Source of the DNA: Oscillatoriales cyanobacterium
Lineage (GTDB): Bacteria; Cyanobacteriota; Cyanobacteriia; Cyanobacteriales; Laspinemataceae
Assembly (NCBI GenBank): GCA_011390955.1
Contig: JAABRM010000031.1
Location: forward strand, 1-64,000
Length of the DNA stretch: 64,000 bases
Direction: 5' to 3'
In this document: piece after piece, positions 51,334 to 61,136 of the stretch
Position numbering within the stretch: position 1 is the stretch's first letter
How the letters are laid out: every line of letters starts with the position of its first letter
Program-made: the position numbers and the translations under genes
The notes under the pieces: generated by a model
Databases searched by the model: none
The model's input: only the letters and a program-made list of their open reading frames with translations
Told to the model about the DNA's origin: nothing

Positions 51334-52877
51334 TGGATTCAACCGAGCAAAAACTGAGCGAATTAATGAATGAAGTCACCGCAGTTAGTCCCCACCTTGC
51401 TGACTTTTGGCAAGCGACCGCAATTATTGAATCTCTGGGATATACTGACCGCATCATTCAAAAAGAATTTGGTTTTCCCGATGCCTTATCTGTGGGCAAA
51501 TATATTTATCAGCACCAACAGAGAGAAAGAACACAAAAAGCGATCGCTCCCCCAGTCAGAACTTGGCGCACCACTTTAGAAGATTTCTGGCTATTTCTCC
51601 AGCAATTTTCCCGGAGTTTTGTTTATACATTGCCATTGGTTTTGATTGTATTATTAGAATATTTTCACGTTAAAACTGAAACAAGTATTTTGCCTGCTCA
51701 ACTAGCTTCCCTGATTACCCTCTCCACGATTACCAGCTTATGTACCAGCGGTGGATTTGTGCAAATCATTAGTCGTCGGGGTGAATTTTATACCCAAATA
51801 AATGAACCTTTACAAGCACAACGAGTTTGTTTGCTTCTGCTGTATTTAGGAATGACGACGACGATCATTTTAAGTTTAATTGGCTTATTTTTTGGGTTAT
51901 ATCGGGGTTTGGTTGCTGATGAATATCTCATTTTATCCACTTGGTACTATTTACTTCTCAGTATTCTCTGGATGCTGTTAGCTTTTTTGTCGATTAAATT
52001 ACCTTGGAGTCCCTTGGTGATTTTGTTGGGTTTAAGCGCTGTTTTCTTGGTTTTCAGATTGGCACTTCGCTGGGGGTCTTTGGAAGCACAAATTGTAGCC
52101 ATGTTTATCACCTTAGTGATTGTGGTAATTCTGGCGGTTTGGTTGACGAAACACCAGAAGTTGCCCAAAGATAATCCCGAACCTGTCCAACTTCCTCAAG
52201 TTAGTGCGACCACTTATTTACTGATGCCTTATTTTTGCTATGGCATTGGTTATTTTTGCTTTATTTTTGCCGATCGCATTGTAGCTGGAATTGCTATTAA
52301 TCCCGCTTATGGCATCATTTTTGCCATTGATTCTTTCTATCAACGGCAGATGGATTTAGCCTTGCTGAATTTTTTGTTAATGGTGCCTTTTGTGGAATAT
52401 TTCAGCTATATATTTATTAGATTTTGGTATCAAGCAGCCAAACAAGTTGCGGTAAAAAATCAGCAAAAACTGGCAAAAAATTTATTGATTCGTTACTGGT
52501 TAATTGTTACGGCCATTATCATCGTTTTTGCGACTTCTGTCGCCATCACGATTAACCTGTTTAAGCCCGCCACTTGGGACATAGAAGCCACGCTTCAAGT
52601 CCTATTAGGCTGTTTAGGTTACTTATTTTTGGTCATTGCCATCCTGAATGCGATTCTGCTGTTTAGTCTGAATCAAGGAAGGGTAGTGTTTCAGACATTA
52701 CTCCCATCTCTCTTGTTAAATTTTACCGTAGGTTATATCTTGGCTCATACGATTACCGTGGCTTGCGCGGTGATTGGGTTAATTCTAGGTGCGGCTATGT
52801 TTATGTTACTCTCTGGCCAGAAAGTTTTTCAAGCGATCGCGCATCTCAATTATGCTTATTATGTAGGCGGTTATTAG
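51333..52877 (+). CDS. PelG-like polytopic membrane protein
   Basis: A 514-residue protein. The first ~85 residues are soluble and helical (TEQKLSELMNEVTAV, DRIIQKEFGFPDALSVGKYIY). At least ten to twelve hydrophobic segments follow from about residue 90 (SFVYTLPLVLIVLLEYF, LLLLYLGMTTTIILSLIGLFFGLY, LLLSILWMLLAFLSI, up to VACAVIGLILGAAMFMLL). The block GIGYFCFIFADRIVAGI is like the YFxxxFxDRxxxW region of PelG. PelG belongs to the MOP flippase superfamily and with PelF exports the growing polymer. Similarity is moderate, so PelG-like is an inference supported by overlap with pelF. The N-terminal soluble part is extra. Confidence 0.72.
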   Translation: MDSTEQKLSELMNEVTAVSPHLADFWQATAIIESLGYTDRIIQKEFGFPDALSVGKYIYQHQQRERTQKAIAPPVRTWRTTLEDFWLFLQQFSRSFVYTLPLVLIVLLEYFHVKTETSILPAQLASLITLSTITSLCTSGGFVQIISRRGEFYTQINEPLQAQRVCLLLLYLGMTTTIILSLIGLFFGLYRGLVADEYLILSTWYYLLLSILWMLLAFLSIKLPWSPLVILLGLSAVFLVFRLALRWGSLEAQIVAMFITLVIVVILAVWLTKHQKLPKDNPEPVQLPQVSATTYLLMPYFCYGIGYFCFIFADRIVAGIAINPAYGIIFAIDSFYQRQMDLALLNFLLMVPFVEYFSYIFIRFWYQAAKQVAVKNQQKLAKNLLIRYWLIVTAIIIVFATSVAITINLFKPATWDIEATLQVLLGCLGYLFLVIAILNAILLFSLNQGRVVFQTLLPSLLLNFTVGYILAHTITVACAVIGLILGAAMFMLLSGQKVFQAIAHLNYAYYVGGY

Positions 52878-52911
52878 CAGAACATAGGCTCATAATTAGC
52901 TTAGAATTAGC

Positions 52912-54324
52912 TCAAGCTGTCATCCCGAACTTCCACTCGGAACTTTCATAACATTCTTGGACTAAAACCCGTGCGAGTCGCTGACTATTGTGACGCAAAT
53001 AACCCGTTTGGATGTTTTCATCGATGATATTAGCGGCAATAATTTTTCGACCCAGTTTTGTCACCTCTTCTCGATCCAGGAATACGGGGTAAGAATTGTC
53101 TTGGGCATACCGAATTAATGCTCGTTCTCCGGGAGATTTACGATTCACCACCACCGCATCAAATAACCGTTGAGCACAAGTTTTGTCGATCGCACGAATA
53201 TGATCGGCAACGGTGTAGTCATCGGTTTCTCCTGGTTGCGTCATCACGTTACAAACATAAAAGCGAGGGACAGTTGCCTGGGCGATCGCATCCCTAATTT
53301 CTGGTACTAATAAATTGGGAATAATACTGGTATAAAGACTGCCGGGGCCAAGAATAATATAGTCCGCTTCGTGAATGGCTTTAATGGCAGCAGGTAAAGC
53401 GGGAGGATTAGCCGGAGTACAGCCAACTCTAGCAATTTTTCCCCCAGAATGAGGAATATTTGATTCCCCTTCAATGATTCTCCCATCGGTCAATTCTGCC
53501 CACAAATTCACATCACTAGATGTAGCGGGTAACACCTGTCCTCGGACTGCTAAAACTTTAGAACTCGCGGCGATCGCGCTTTCCAAATCTCCGGTGAGTT
53601 TCGTCATCGCCGTCAAAAATAAATTACCAAAACTATGGCCGGTTAAACCATTACCGGATTCAAAGCGATATTGAAATAACTCACTGAGTAACTTTTCCTC
53701 ATCATCCGCTAAAGCGGCCACACAACTTCTAATATCTCCAGGAGGTAATACCCCAATTTCACGACGCAAACGACCGGAAGAACCGCCATCATCCGCCACC
53801 GTCACAATTGCGGTAATATTCGAGCTATATTCTTTCAGTCCTCGGAGCAAAGTTGACAAACCTGTACCGCCCCCCAAGGCCACAATTCTTGGGCCTTTAT
53901 TTAAGCGTCGATGAGTCATCAGCCGAGTGACTAATTGTTCATTACTTTTAACATCAAAAATTTCCGTAATTGACCCTAAACTGCGAGTTTGACCCCAAGC
54001 AATTAAAACTACCCCAAAAACCACCGCACCCACTCCCGAAACATAGCTGGGAATTACGCTGGCTAAAGCAGAAATCAATACGTTGAATAATTGGAAAATG
54101 TATTGAACGGGGGTTAAGTTTGCCAAAATTGCTAGACCTAGAATAGTCAATAATACCCCGGTAGCACTCACGAATAACCAGCGTTTAATTAATAATCCAG
54201 GAAAAAACCATTTCACCCAAGGTTTTACCAATCTCCAAAACCGTCGGCCTTGCTGAAACTCATGCCTATGGTTACGTTCTAATGTAAGAGTATTTACAGA
54301 TTCTTGACATATAGCTAGTGACAT
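52912..54324 (-). CDS. yvcK: YvcK/CofD-like gluconeogenesis factor with N-terminal membrane helices
   Basis: A 470-residue protein. Two hydrophobic helices near 45-110 ([40 protein letters not shown]) precede the YvcK domain: [21 protein letters not shown] near 145, [31 protein letters not shown] near 175, [14 protein letters not shown] near 225, [17 protein letters not shown] near 315, [16 protein letters not shown] near 350. In Bacillus, YvcK binds UDP-GlcNAc and steers carbon toward cell-wall precursors. Lying beside polysaccharide genes that need UDP-HexNAc may not be chance, but it is transcribed convergent to them. The membrane helices are usual in cyanobacteria. Confidence 0.92.
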   Translation of the reverse strand: MSLAICQESVNTLTLERNHRHEFQQGRRFWRLVKPWVKWFFPGLLIKRWLFVSATGVLLTILGLAILANLTPVQYIFQLFNVLISALASVIPSYVSGVGAVVFGVVLIAWGQTRSLGSITEIFDVKSNEQLVTRLMTHRRLNKGPRIVALGGGTGLSTLLRGLKEYSSNITAIVTVADDGGSSGRLRREIGVLPPGDIRSCVAALADDEEKLLSELFQYRFESGNGLTGHSFGNLFLTAMTKLTGDLESAIAASSKVLAVRGQVLPATSSDVNLWAELTDGRIIEGESNIPHSGGKIARVGCTPANPPALPAAIKAIHEADYIILGPGSLYTSIIPNLLVPEIRDAIAQATVPRFYVCNVMTQPGETDDYTVADHIRAIDKTCAQRLFDAVVVNRKSPGERALIRYAQDNSYPVFLDREEVTKLGRKIIAANIIDENIQTGYLRHNSQRLARVLVQECYESSEWKFGMTA

Positions 54325-54406
54325 AATTTATTCTCTACTTTTAATCAAATTTTAATTAACAAATGAACCAATTAATCCAGCATCATTTTCAAAAAATAAC
54401 CCAGAC

Positions 54407-54467
54407 CGATCCCCCCACCCCCCCTTAAAAGCGCCAATCGGCTTTTTATAATTTTGCCGTAATTGTC
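54407..54467. mobile_element. MITE-like dispersed repeat, copy 3
   Basis: C-rich core, then ATCGGCTTTTTATAATTTTGCC and the right end GCCGTAATTGTC (54456-54467), inverted relative to GACAATTCTGGC of copy 1. The left end is degenerate. Confidence 0.5.
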
Positions 54468-54575
54468 TAATTTTTGCTATGGTTTAAGTTATAGCATAAT
54501 GGTTCACTGCATTCAGCAAGTTAGGTTTTACCCTTTCTCTCTATATAATAAACAGCAAATTGAATCAACTATGTT

Positions 54576-54586
54576 GCCAATTTGGC
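54576..54586. promoter_or_regulatory. Palindrome GCCAA-T-TTGGC
   Basis: Within TGTTGCCAATTTGGCCAACTGTTAC-like context, about 250 nt upstream of yvcK; shares TGTTGCCA...TGGC with the site at 60801-60817. Confidence 0.25.
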
Positions 54587-54880
54587 CAACTGTTACAAAA
54601 GTTGATAAAACAAAGGAAAACCCAAGTAGTTTTTTTTAATGAAAACATTTGACATTTAGTTACTAAAAAACCGGGATTTTTTTCTCCGAGTTTAACTCAA
54701 ACTTGTCGGATGATAAAAACCCGGTTTTTGACGAGATCAACTCAGTGTTTGTCGGTGCGATCGATCGCTTTCAGTAAATCCTGAAATAAATCTAGAAATA
54801 TAAGCTGGTATTTGGCAAAACCATGGGTCATCATGCCTCAGATCCAGAACTTAAAACTGAAAGCAACCGTGAGTCCTCAT

Positions 54881-57800
54881 TTACACAAAATTGAAATAAC
54901 TTTGAGCCAGATCGAGGCAGGTATATCCCTTAACGATCGCAATCAACTCATCAGATCCAGAAGCATCCGTGAATAGAATTGCGGCACTATTATTCAAAAC
55001 GCGATCGGGCAAACTCCCTTGGAAATATGTTTGGGCATTGACAACACTATACTGAGAAGCATTGCCTGACAGTTGGATCGCATCCTCGGAAATCAGGAAA
55101 TCCCGAAGCAAAGCATAATCACTGAATCCCACATTAGAAGCATCACCATCGTTGTAATAAACGCCGTTCGCATCACCGAGAACAAAGCGATCGCTATCCA
55201 TTCCACCTCTGAGAGTATCAATCTCCCCGACACCCATACCCTCGTTGAGGTCAACACCCGTCAAAGTATCTAAGCCACAACCACCATTGATCTTGTCATT
55301 CCCGACACCACCAAAGATTCGATCGTCTTGAGCGCCACCCAAAATTTGGTCATTGCCATCACCACCATTCAGGATATCTTGACCGCGCCCTCCTTGAAGG
55401 GTGTCATCACCGGCATCCCCATTGAGCAGATCGTTTCCGACTTGACCTTTGAGTATGTCATTGCCATCGCCACCGTTCAGGGTATCGTTTCCTTCCCCAC
55501 CACTCAGTTGGTCATTCCCCGCTAAACCATTCAGTTGGTCATTTGCAGTCGTGCCGGGGATGGAATCATCGCCAGTTGTCCCTCCGAGGGGGGTGACAGT
55601 GCTGCTCGGATCTTCGGCAACCGTGGGATCGGCTGCCGTCGTGCCGGGGATGGAATCATCGCCAGTTGTAGCGTCGATCGGGGTGACAGTGCTGCTGGGA
55701 TCTTCGGCAACCGTGGGATCGGCTGCCGTCGTGCCAGGGATGGAATCATCGCCAGTTGTAGCGTCGATCGGGGTGACAGTGCTGCTCGGATCTTCGGCAA
55801 CCGTGGGATCGGTAATGGGATTGGGTTCCGTGACAGAGTTATTTGGTCCCAAAGTGACGGTGGCGGTATGTTGCCCTTCGGAATCAAAAGTCATGGTCAG
55901 CAAGTTGCCGTCAAAAGTGCTGCTGTCAGATCCTTCCGCGATCGCGGTCAGATTCGGTCGATCGCTGTTAACATCAATCACCACACTACCCGCACCCGTG
56001 AACACATACTGTAAATTGGCGCCATCGCCGCTAACAGAAACCAATTCTGCCCGCATTGGTAGCTGAACAATTCGGGTGACATCCTGTGGCGTTTCGCCTA
56101 AATTGATCGTATATTCGCCACCATTTCCTGGCAAAAATACGGTGTCTCGATCGTAGGCATACCAATTATTCACACTTTGGATCTTGCCTTCGATATTCAG
56201 ACCAAATGCCCCCACATCCGTGGCCACAACTTTAGCGTTAATCGTATTAGGATCGATATAGTTAATTTGTAGCTGAGACTTTTCAAAGGTTTTGATGCGA
56301 TCGCTCAGTTCGCTACCTGTAACAAATTCAGTGCCATTTTGAGCCGCCCGGGCAATGAAATTGCTATACATCTCTGGGGTATAACCGGGTTCCGTTTGTG
56401 TCGGGCCATAATCGTGCCAAGGCCAATGGAAAATTGCTTGAGCCGCGTGATTTTTAATTCCATTATATTCGGCTTCCCATTTAGCTTCTGCTTGCTGGGA
56501 ATTCAGTTGTTGGAAGCCAATCCAAGTAAAGTCAAAGGACAAGTTTGGCGAAAAATAAACAAAGTTGGGATCGTCTGGGAACATGAAGCCAAATGCTCCG
56601 GTATAACCGGCACCAACTCCTGAATATCCGCCGGTGACATAGTTCAAATAATGCTTAATATCTTGGGCAACGGAAATCGGTTCAGGATTTCCGGGAATGG
56701 CTGCACCTGTGAGAGTAAAACCAGGCACCAATTGACTCAAATTACTCTGAATAATCGACTTGGATTGATTGAATTCAAACTCTAATTGTGCGGGAGTTAA
56801 CGTACTCGTATAATCTGGGTGCGTGTAGGAGTGGGTGCCAATTTCATTGCCCAACTCAAGATATTCTTGATAAATCGGGCCGGAAACTTCCCAATCCGTA
56901 TATTCCCCATTGTCGGGGTTATTGCCCAGATTAATATAAGAAGACCCGACAAAATTATAGTCTTGTTTCCATTGTTCCAGAATGCCTAAAAGCCCATCTT
57001 CCACCACGGGAATTTGTTCCGCAAAAGCCGACTGATCCATATCGGTGCGGGACAAAAAGATGCTGGCTTCCCGACTCATATTCAGTCTCACACCGGGTTG
57101 CTTGTCCAAAACCGCCCACTGCAAAGCTTCCCAAACGAGGTTATTATCCCCCATCAAAGATTCACTGGAAAAATGGACATTGCGTCCCCCAGTTTGCGTT
57201 GCCAAAACTGCTGAATAGTTTTGTCCGTTAACCTGTTGGTTGGCTAGAACACTGTTCTGATTAAACTGGTTGTTATAAACCCCATATTCATTGACAAATA
57301 ACTTATCGTAGCTCCGAATCACCTCACCGGAGGCATAGTTTTGCATCACGGGATGGGTGACATCATTGGCGATAATTTGAGTCGGCGTATTTTCGACTAC
57401 TCCCGGAGTATTTCCGGTATAACTTACATTGAGCAACCGCTGCATCCGCGCATAAGCATTGCCCGGTAAACTCTGATTATTTTCATCGTTGGTTAAGAAA
57501 TCACCCGCCGTGATTAAGCCGATGCCATACTTATAAACTGCGTCATCAAGGTTTTTTTCAATGGCGCTGAGTTGCGAGTTATTGACATTCCGAAAAGAAG
57601 GAAACACTAACGCATCATAATTGATAATCTTATTCAGATCCGTTAAGTCGTCTTCGGTGATAATATCAAAAGGAATTCCCGACTGCATGGCTTGATACTG
57701 CATCGCCATGAACAGTTGACTGTAAGCTTTTCGATCGTAAAAGTTGTTGGCAGATGTTTGAGAAAATACAATGCCAATTTTTTGCTCTGAGTCAGTTTTT

Positions 57801-58828
57801 TCGGGCAACTGATTCAGGTTAATTGAGTATTGTTTGTTGCCATAATCACCGGGGACAAAATAAGAGTTATTGACATCAATCAACAAATCTAACCCTGTCC
57901 CAGGGCTGGCTTGATTGATTAGGGAAGCATCAACGGCAAACTCGACGATATTTTGCGTCGGATCGTAGGCATAATTTAACGGGGAGTCGCTGACTAAAGT
58001 TTGTCCGTCAGCACCGCTATAAAGATACGGTTGGTTATCGGCGCCAAAATTCACATTATATTCCGCCCCACCGACTCCGGGAAGGCCAAAAATTGAGTAA
58101 CCTGTACTGGCGTTTTGATCCGTATTCAGCCAAAAGGTGGTGTTGGCACCAATGGAAACATTATCAGCTTTTAACGCAAATATATAAGCGTTGTTGTCAT
58201 ACTTGCCATAGACTTCAAATCCAGCCACTGCACCCCCCGGATAAGAATCTAGGCGATCGCTGGCTGTCCAATCACTCAAGTTGCCATCCAATGCGATCGC
58301 GCCATAATTTGTCACCGTATTCCCTGTCAAACCAATGGTGTATTTTTTGTTGGCATAATCATCGGTTAAGAAATAAGAGTTATTCACATCCAACAATAAA
58401 TCCAATTTGCCCGGATTGGGGACTGAATTCATCAAGGATGAATCAACGGCAAACTCGACGATATTTTGCGTCGGATCGTAGGCATAATTTAACGGGGAGT
58501 CGCTGACTAAAGTTTGTCCGTCGGCACCGCTATAAAGATACGGTCGGTTATCGGCGCCAAAATTCACATTATATTCCGCCCCACCGACTCCGGGAAGGCC
58601 AAAAATTGAGTAACCTGTACTGGCGTTTTGATCCGTATTCAGCCAAAAGGTGGTGTTGGCACCAATGGAAACATTATCAGCTTTTAACGCAAATATATAA
58701 GCGTTGTTGTCATACTTGCCATAGACTTCAAATCCAGCCACTGCACCCCCCGGATAAGAATCTAGGCGATCGCTCGCTGTCCAATCACTCAAATTCCCAT
58801 CTAAATCGATCGTTCCATAAGTAGCCAT
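54881..58828 (-). CDS. Secreted RTX protein with Agd3-like (CE18-type) polysaccharide deacetylase
   Basis: About 1,315 residues. Residues 1-~345 are two nearly identical ~165-residue modules (YGTIDLDGNLSDW...FWLNTDQNASTGY), carbohydrate-binding-like. From ~350 an Agd3/CBM87-like part (KIGIVFSQTSANNFYDRKAYSQLF) leads to a deacetylase: RTDMDQ near 594 (metal Asp) and GTHSYTHPDY near 663 (metal His pair), then HWPWHDYGP. Three 30-residue repeats (DPTVAEDPSSTVTP) follow, then GGxGNDxLxGG calcium-binding RTX repeats (about 1,100-1,200) and a C-terminal export-type region. No signal peptide, consistent with type I secretion. Agd3 in Aspergillus deacetylates galactosaminogalactan; PelA does the same to Pel. 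Start ATG 58828 chosen over TTG 58840. Confidence 0.78.
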   Translation of the reverse strand: MATYGTIDLDGNLSDWTASDRLDSYPGGAVAGFEVYGKYDNNAYIFALKADNVSIGANTTFWLNTDQNASTGYSIFGLPGVGGAEYNVNFGADNRPYLYSGADGQTLVSDSPLNYAYDPTQNIVEFAVDSSLMNSVPNPGKLDLLLDVNNSYFLTDDYANKKYTIGLTGNTVTNYGAIALDGNLSDWTASDRLDSYPGGAVAGFEVYGKYDNNAYIFALKADNVSIGANTTFWLNTDQNASTGYSIFGLPGVGGAEYNVNFGADNQPYLYSGADGQTLVSDSPLNYAYDPTQNIVEFAVDASLINQASPGTGLDLLIDVNNSYFVPGDYGNKQYSINLNQLPEKTDSEQKIGIVFSQTSANNFYDRKAYSQLFMAMQYQAMQSGIPFDIITEDDLTDLNKIINYDALVFPSFRNVNNSQLSAIEKNLDDAVYKYGIGLITAGDFLTNDENNQSLPGNAYARMQRLLNVSYTGNTPGVVENTPTQIIANDVTHPVMQNYASGEVIRSYDKLFVNEYGVYNNQFNQNSVLANQQVNGQNYSAVLATQTGGRNVHFSSESLMGDNNLVWEALQWAVLDKQPGVRLNMSREASIFLSRTDMDQSAFAEQIPVVEDGLLGILEQWKQDYNFVGSSYINLGNNPDNGEYTDWEVSGPIYQEYLELGNEIGTHSYTHPDYTSTLTPAQLEFEFNQSKSIIQSNLSQLVPGFTLTGAAIPGNPEPISVAQDIKHYLNYVTGGYSGVGAGYTGAFGFMFPDDPNFVYFSPNLSFDFTWIGFQQLNSQQAEAKWEAEYNGIKNHAAQAIFHWPWHDYGPTQTEPGYTPEMYSNFIARAAQNGTEFVTGSELSDRIKTFEKSQLQINYIDPNTINAKVVATDVGAFGLNIEGKIQSVNNWYAYDRDTVFLPGNGGEYTINLGETPQDVTRIVQLPMRAELVSVSGDGANLQYVFTGAGSVVIDVNSDRPNLTAIAEGSDSSTFDGNLLTMTFDSEGQHTATVTLGPNNSVTEPNPITDPTVAEDPSSTVTPIDATTGDDSIPGTTAADPTVAEDPSSTVTPIDATTGDDSIPGTTAADPTVAEDPSSTVTPLGGTTGDDSIPGTTANDQLNGLAGNDQLSGGEGNDTLNGGDGNDILKGQVGNDLLNGDAGDDTLQGGRGQDILNGGDGNDQILGGAQDDRIFGGVGNDKINGGCGLDTLTGVDLNEGMGVGEIDTLRGGMDSDRFVLGDANGVYYNDGDASNVGFSDYALLRDFLISEDAIQLSGNASQYSVVNAQTYFQGSLPDRVLNNSAAILFTDASGSDELIAIVKGYTCLDLAQSYFNFV
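55560..55815 (-). repeat. Three tandem ~90-bp coding repeats in the RTX protein
   Basis: The units encode DPTVAEDPSSTVTPIDATTG plus DDSIPGTTAA. Units two and three are almost identical in DNA; the unit nearest the RTX repeats differs slightly (LGGTTG). Slippage-prone linker. Confidence 0.85.
57875..58825 (-). repeat. Direct duplication of ~500 bp (two N-terminal modules)
   Basis: Blocks at about 57930-58300 and 58440-58815 are almost base-identical for over 300 bp, including synonymous positions, pointing to recent duplication or ongoing gene conversion. The linking segments (about 57830-57930 and 58320-58440) differ. Confidence 0.85.
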
Positions 58829-59158
58829 AATCTCGTCCAAAACTTGAATAAATTAACCTAATTTTTAATTAAAACCGAGAAAAAATTTTCTTAACTAAGT
58901 CAATATTTGCCAGACCAGAGTCTTTGAACAGTCCGGCAGAGTAGATACTGACTTAACTGCTAAATGAGCATTAATTTTTACTGGTTTACTTTGAATTTAT
59001 GGCAAAATTTTCAATATTTGCCATCTGCGTCAATCAATCTCGTTATTTTTGCATTTTTTGAATCAATAAGTATGGTAAATGGTGCGCGATATCTTGAAGC
59101 CATCTTCAGCCAATATTGAGCCAATTTCTCCTAAAATGATTTTAGACCAACTATGGTT
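58829..59158. promoter_or_regulatory. Leader region of the RTX-deacetylase gene
   Basis: An inverted repeat ATGGCAAA...TTTGCCAT (58999-59024, 10-nt loop) lies about 170 nt upstream of the start. No other gene or repeat is seen. Transcription from galE could read through, but the length suggests an own promoter. Confidence 0.4.
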
Positions 59159-60394
59159 TTAGGCGGCTGTGGGTATTTTTAGCCAAAGTCCTTGTTGTCG
59201 CCAAGCTTGTTCTTTAAGCAAAAATTCTAGGGTTGAAGCAGAAATAAGCTCTTTTTCCACCAAAATTTCGCCTAGCTTTTTACCAATTTTAACTTGGTCA
59301 GCTAATGCTCTATTTAAATCCTGTTGAGAAATCAACTTTTTGTTTAGCATCAGACTACCAAGCTTAAATTTCTGTTGCGCCAGCGCTTGTTCCTGTGCGG
59401 CAATTTCTTGTAAGTGGTTTTCCCACTGCAAGGCTGTGGAAATAATGATATCCAAATTGTTGTACTGGGGTTGCCAACCGATCCTTTGACGAATTTTGTC
59501 AGAACAAGCGACCACCGCCGCCGGATCCCCAACCCGGCGATCGTGTTCGATCACCGTAAAGTCCGATCCAGAAAGTTCCTTGACTTTATTTAAAACTTGA
59601 CGAACGCTGTAGCCTTGTCCATATCCACAGTTAAAAATTTGGCTTTGACCACCCCCTTCTAAATATGCCAAAGCATCAAGATGGGCAGCAGCTAAATCTT
59701 GCACATGGATATAATCCCGAATTCCTGTCCCATCATGGGTGGGAAAATCTGAGCCAAAAATACATACAGAATCACGTCGTCCCAAAGCGGCATCACAAGC
59801 AACTTTAATCAAGTGATGCGCTTTTTTAGCAGACTGACCTAGTTGCCCAGAGAGATCCGCACCTGCCACATTAAAATACCGAAGAATCACATAATTTAAG
59901 CTAGATGCCAGACTATAGTCTTGGATCATGTGCTCACTCATTAACTTCGATCGCCCATAAGGGTTAATCGGCAAAGTGGGGGATAATTCTGTCAGCAAAG
60001 TGTCTTGGTTTGGGTCATACACCGCAGCGGTACTAGAAAAAATAAACTTGTTGACCCCAAATGCTTGACAACATTGCAATAAATTCAACGTATTCCGGGT
60101 ATTGTTGGCATAATAATCCAGGGGATTACAGACCGATTCGGGGACAGAGATACTCGCCGCAAAATGCAACACCGCATCAAACTGATGCTGTTCAAAAGTT
60201 GCACAGAGAAGTTCGCGATCGTTTAGTTCACCGACTACCAATTCGCCACTGAGGACACTAGCCGCAGCGCCCGTAGAAAGGTTATCGTACACCACTACCT
60301 GATAACCAGCTTTCCCCAGTTCCTTGACCACATGAGAACCGATATACCCCGCACCACCACTGACTAAAAGTTTCTTATTCATATTCGTCACCAT
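59159..60394 (-). CDS. galE: UDP-glucose/GlcNAc 4-epimerase with C-terminal MshEN-like domain
   Basis: A 411-residue protein. Residues 1-~335 are GalE: GGAGYIGSHVVKEL near 12, LHFAASISVPESV near 80, SSTAAVYD near 123, Tyr-x3-Lys in NPYGRSKLMSEHMI near 148, then GTGIRDYIHVQDLAAAH near 220. It interconverts UDP-Glc/Gal or UDP-GlcNAc/GalNAc at C4. Residues ~342-402 are an addition: KLGSLMLNKKLISQQDLNRALADQ, then KLGEILVEKELISASTLEFLLKEQ, which follows the two-part (R/K)LGxxLxxxxLIxxxxLxxAL pattern of MshEN/T2SSE N-terminal domains, some of which bind c-di-GMP. AGGA lies 7 nt before ATG 60394. It is upstream of the deacetylase gene on the same strand. Confidence 0.88.
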   Translation of the reverse strand: MVTNMNKKLLVSGGAGYIGSHVVKELGKAGYQVVVYDNLSTGAAASVLSGELVVGELNDRELLCATFEQHQFDAVLHFAASISVPESVCNPLDYYANNTRNTLNLLQCCQAFGVNKFIFSSTAAVYDPNQDTLLTELSPTLPINPYGRSKLMSEHMIQDYSLASSLNYVILRYFNVAGADLSGQLGQSAKKAHHLIKVACDAALGRRDSVCIFGSDFPTHDGTGIRDYIHVQDLAAAHLDALAYLEGGGQSQIFNCGYGQGYSVRQVLNKVKELSGSDFTVIEHDRRVGDPAAVVACSDKIRQRIGWQPQYNNLDIIISTALQWENHLQEIAAQEQALAQQKFKLGSLMLNKKLISQQDLNRALADQVKIGKKLGEILVEKELISASTLEFLLKEQAWRQQGLWLKIPTAA

Positions 60395-61136
60395 GTCATA
60401 ATCCTGATGAGTTAATGGATGAATTGACAGATGCCCATTAATGGTTATTCAAAATTTGAAGCTCAGAAAATTTCCTAAATATACAATTCCCTGACCCTGA
60501 CACAAATTAGATTTGAGCATCACGATCTGAGCGAAGAACCCGGTTTTTTTATCAGCCATGAAAGTGAAAAAGATTTAGGTAAAAAACCCGGTTGCTGCGC
60601 GATCGCTGGCGTCATGTCAACCCAAAAATTCATTTTTTAGAGCAATATTAGATATCAATCCTAAACCTGCGTAATTTTTAAAATATAATGACAAAAAAAC
60701 GCCCCCACCTCCTTTAAAAAGGGAGAATTTTAGATTGATACCAGCAATGTCTGCTCAAAATGTTTACTACCCACTGTTCTACAGGAATCGGCTAAGTAAA
60801 TGTTGCCATTTTGGCAATTGTTTACAGAATTTAACAAACTGGGATTTTAGTCACAAAAAAGTCAGTATTTAGGTCGATAACTCAGCTTTCATTGGTTAGA
60901 AAAATGCTGAGAATGTCATGGAACTATCATTTTTGCGCGGAGTTTCATCCTCAGATGGTGGGCTTCGGCCTACCCTACAATTACTTGTATGTCTACTTGT
61001 ATGCCTGCCATAAAGCCGATCGCTGGTGTGGGAAATAGCGATAGGAAATAGCCAAACGCTAGTCAGTCATACTAAATTAAAACTATGACGCCACAAACAT
61101 TCATTATCCGATCCATTCCTGATACTTGCTGAGACA
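60395..61136. other. Divergent intergenic region, 0.74 kb
   Basis: Between galE (left) and the membrane-protein gene (right). It contains degenerate AAACCCGGTTT repeats (60537-60550, 60580-60592), a CCCCC/TTTAAA/GGGAG repeat fragment (60700-60724), a palindrome (60803-60817) and a GGTGGGCTTCGGCCTACCC hairpin (60957-60975). No gene seen. Confidence 0.5.
60803..60817. promoter_or_regulatory. Palindrome TTGCCA-TTT-TGGCAA
   Basis: Perfect 6-bp arms in the divergent region; the preceding TGT and following TTGTTTACAGAATTTAACAAA-like flank resemble the flanks of the 54571 site. Candidate operator. Confidence 0.3.

Larger units (their letters stand above)
54325..54880. other. Intergenic region with repeats
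   Basis: A MITE-like copy (54407-54467), a palindrome GCCAA-T-TTGGC (54576-54586), and two degenerate AAACCSGGTTT repeats (54665-54680, 54714-54728). No gene seen. Confidence 0.55.

Noticed and set aside
55449-56066. 205-codon plus-strand ORF and other frames opposite the RTX gene
   Set aside because: Shadow of the tandem coding repeats on the minus strand.
58093-58824. Two similar plus-strand ORFs (137 and 72 codons)
   Set aside because: They mirror the duplicated modules of the minus-strand deacetylase gene and have no own signals.
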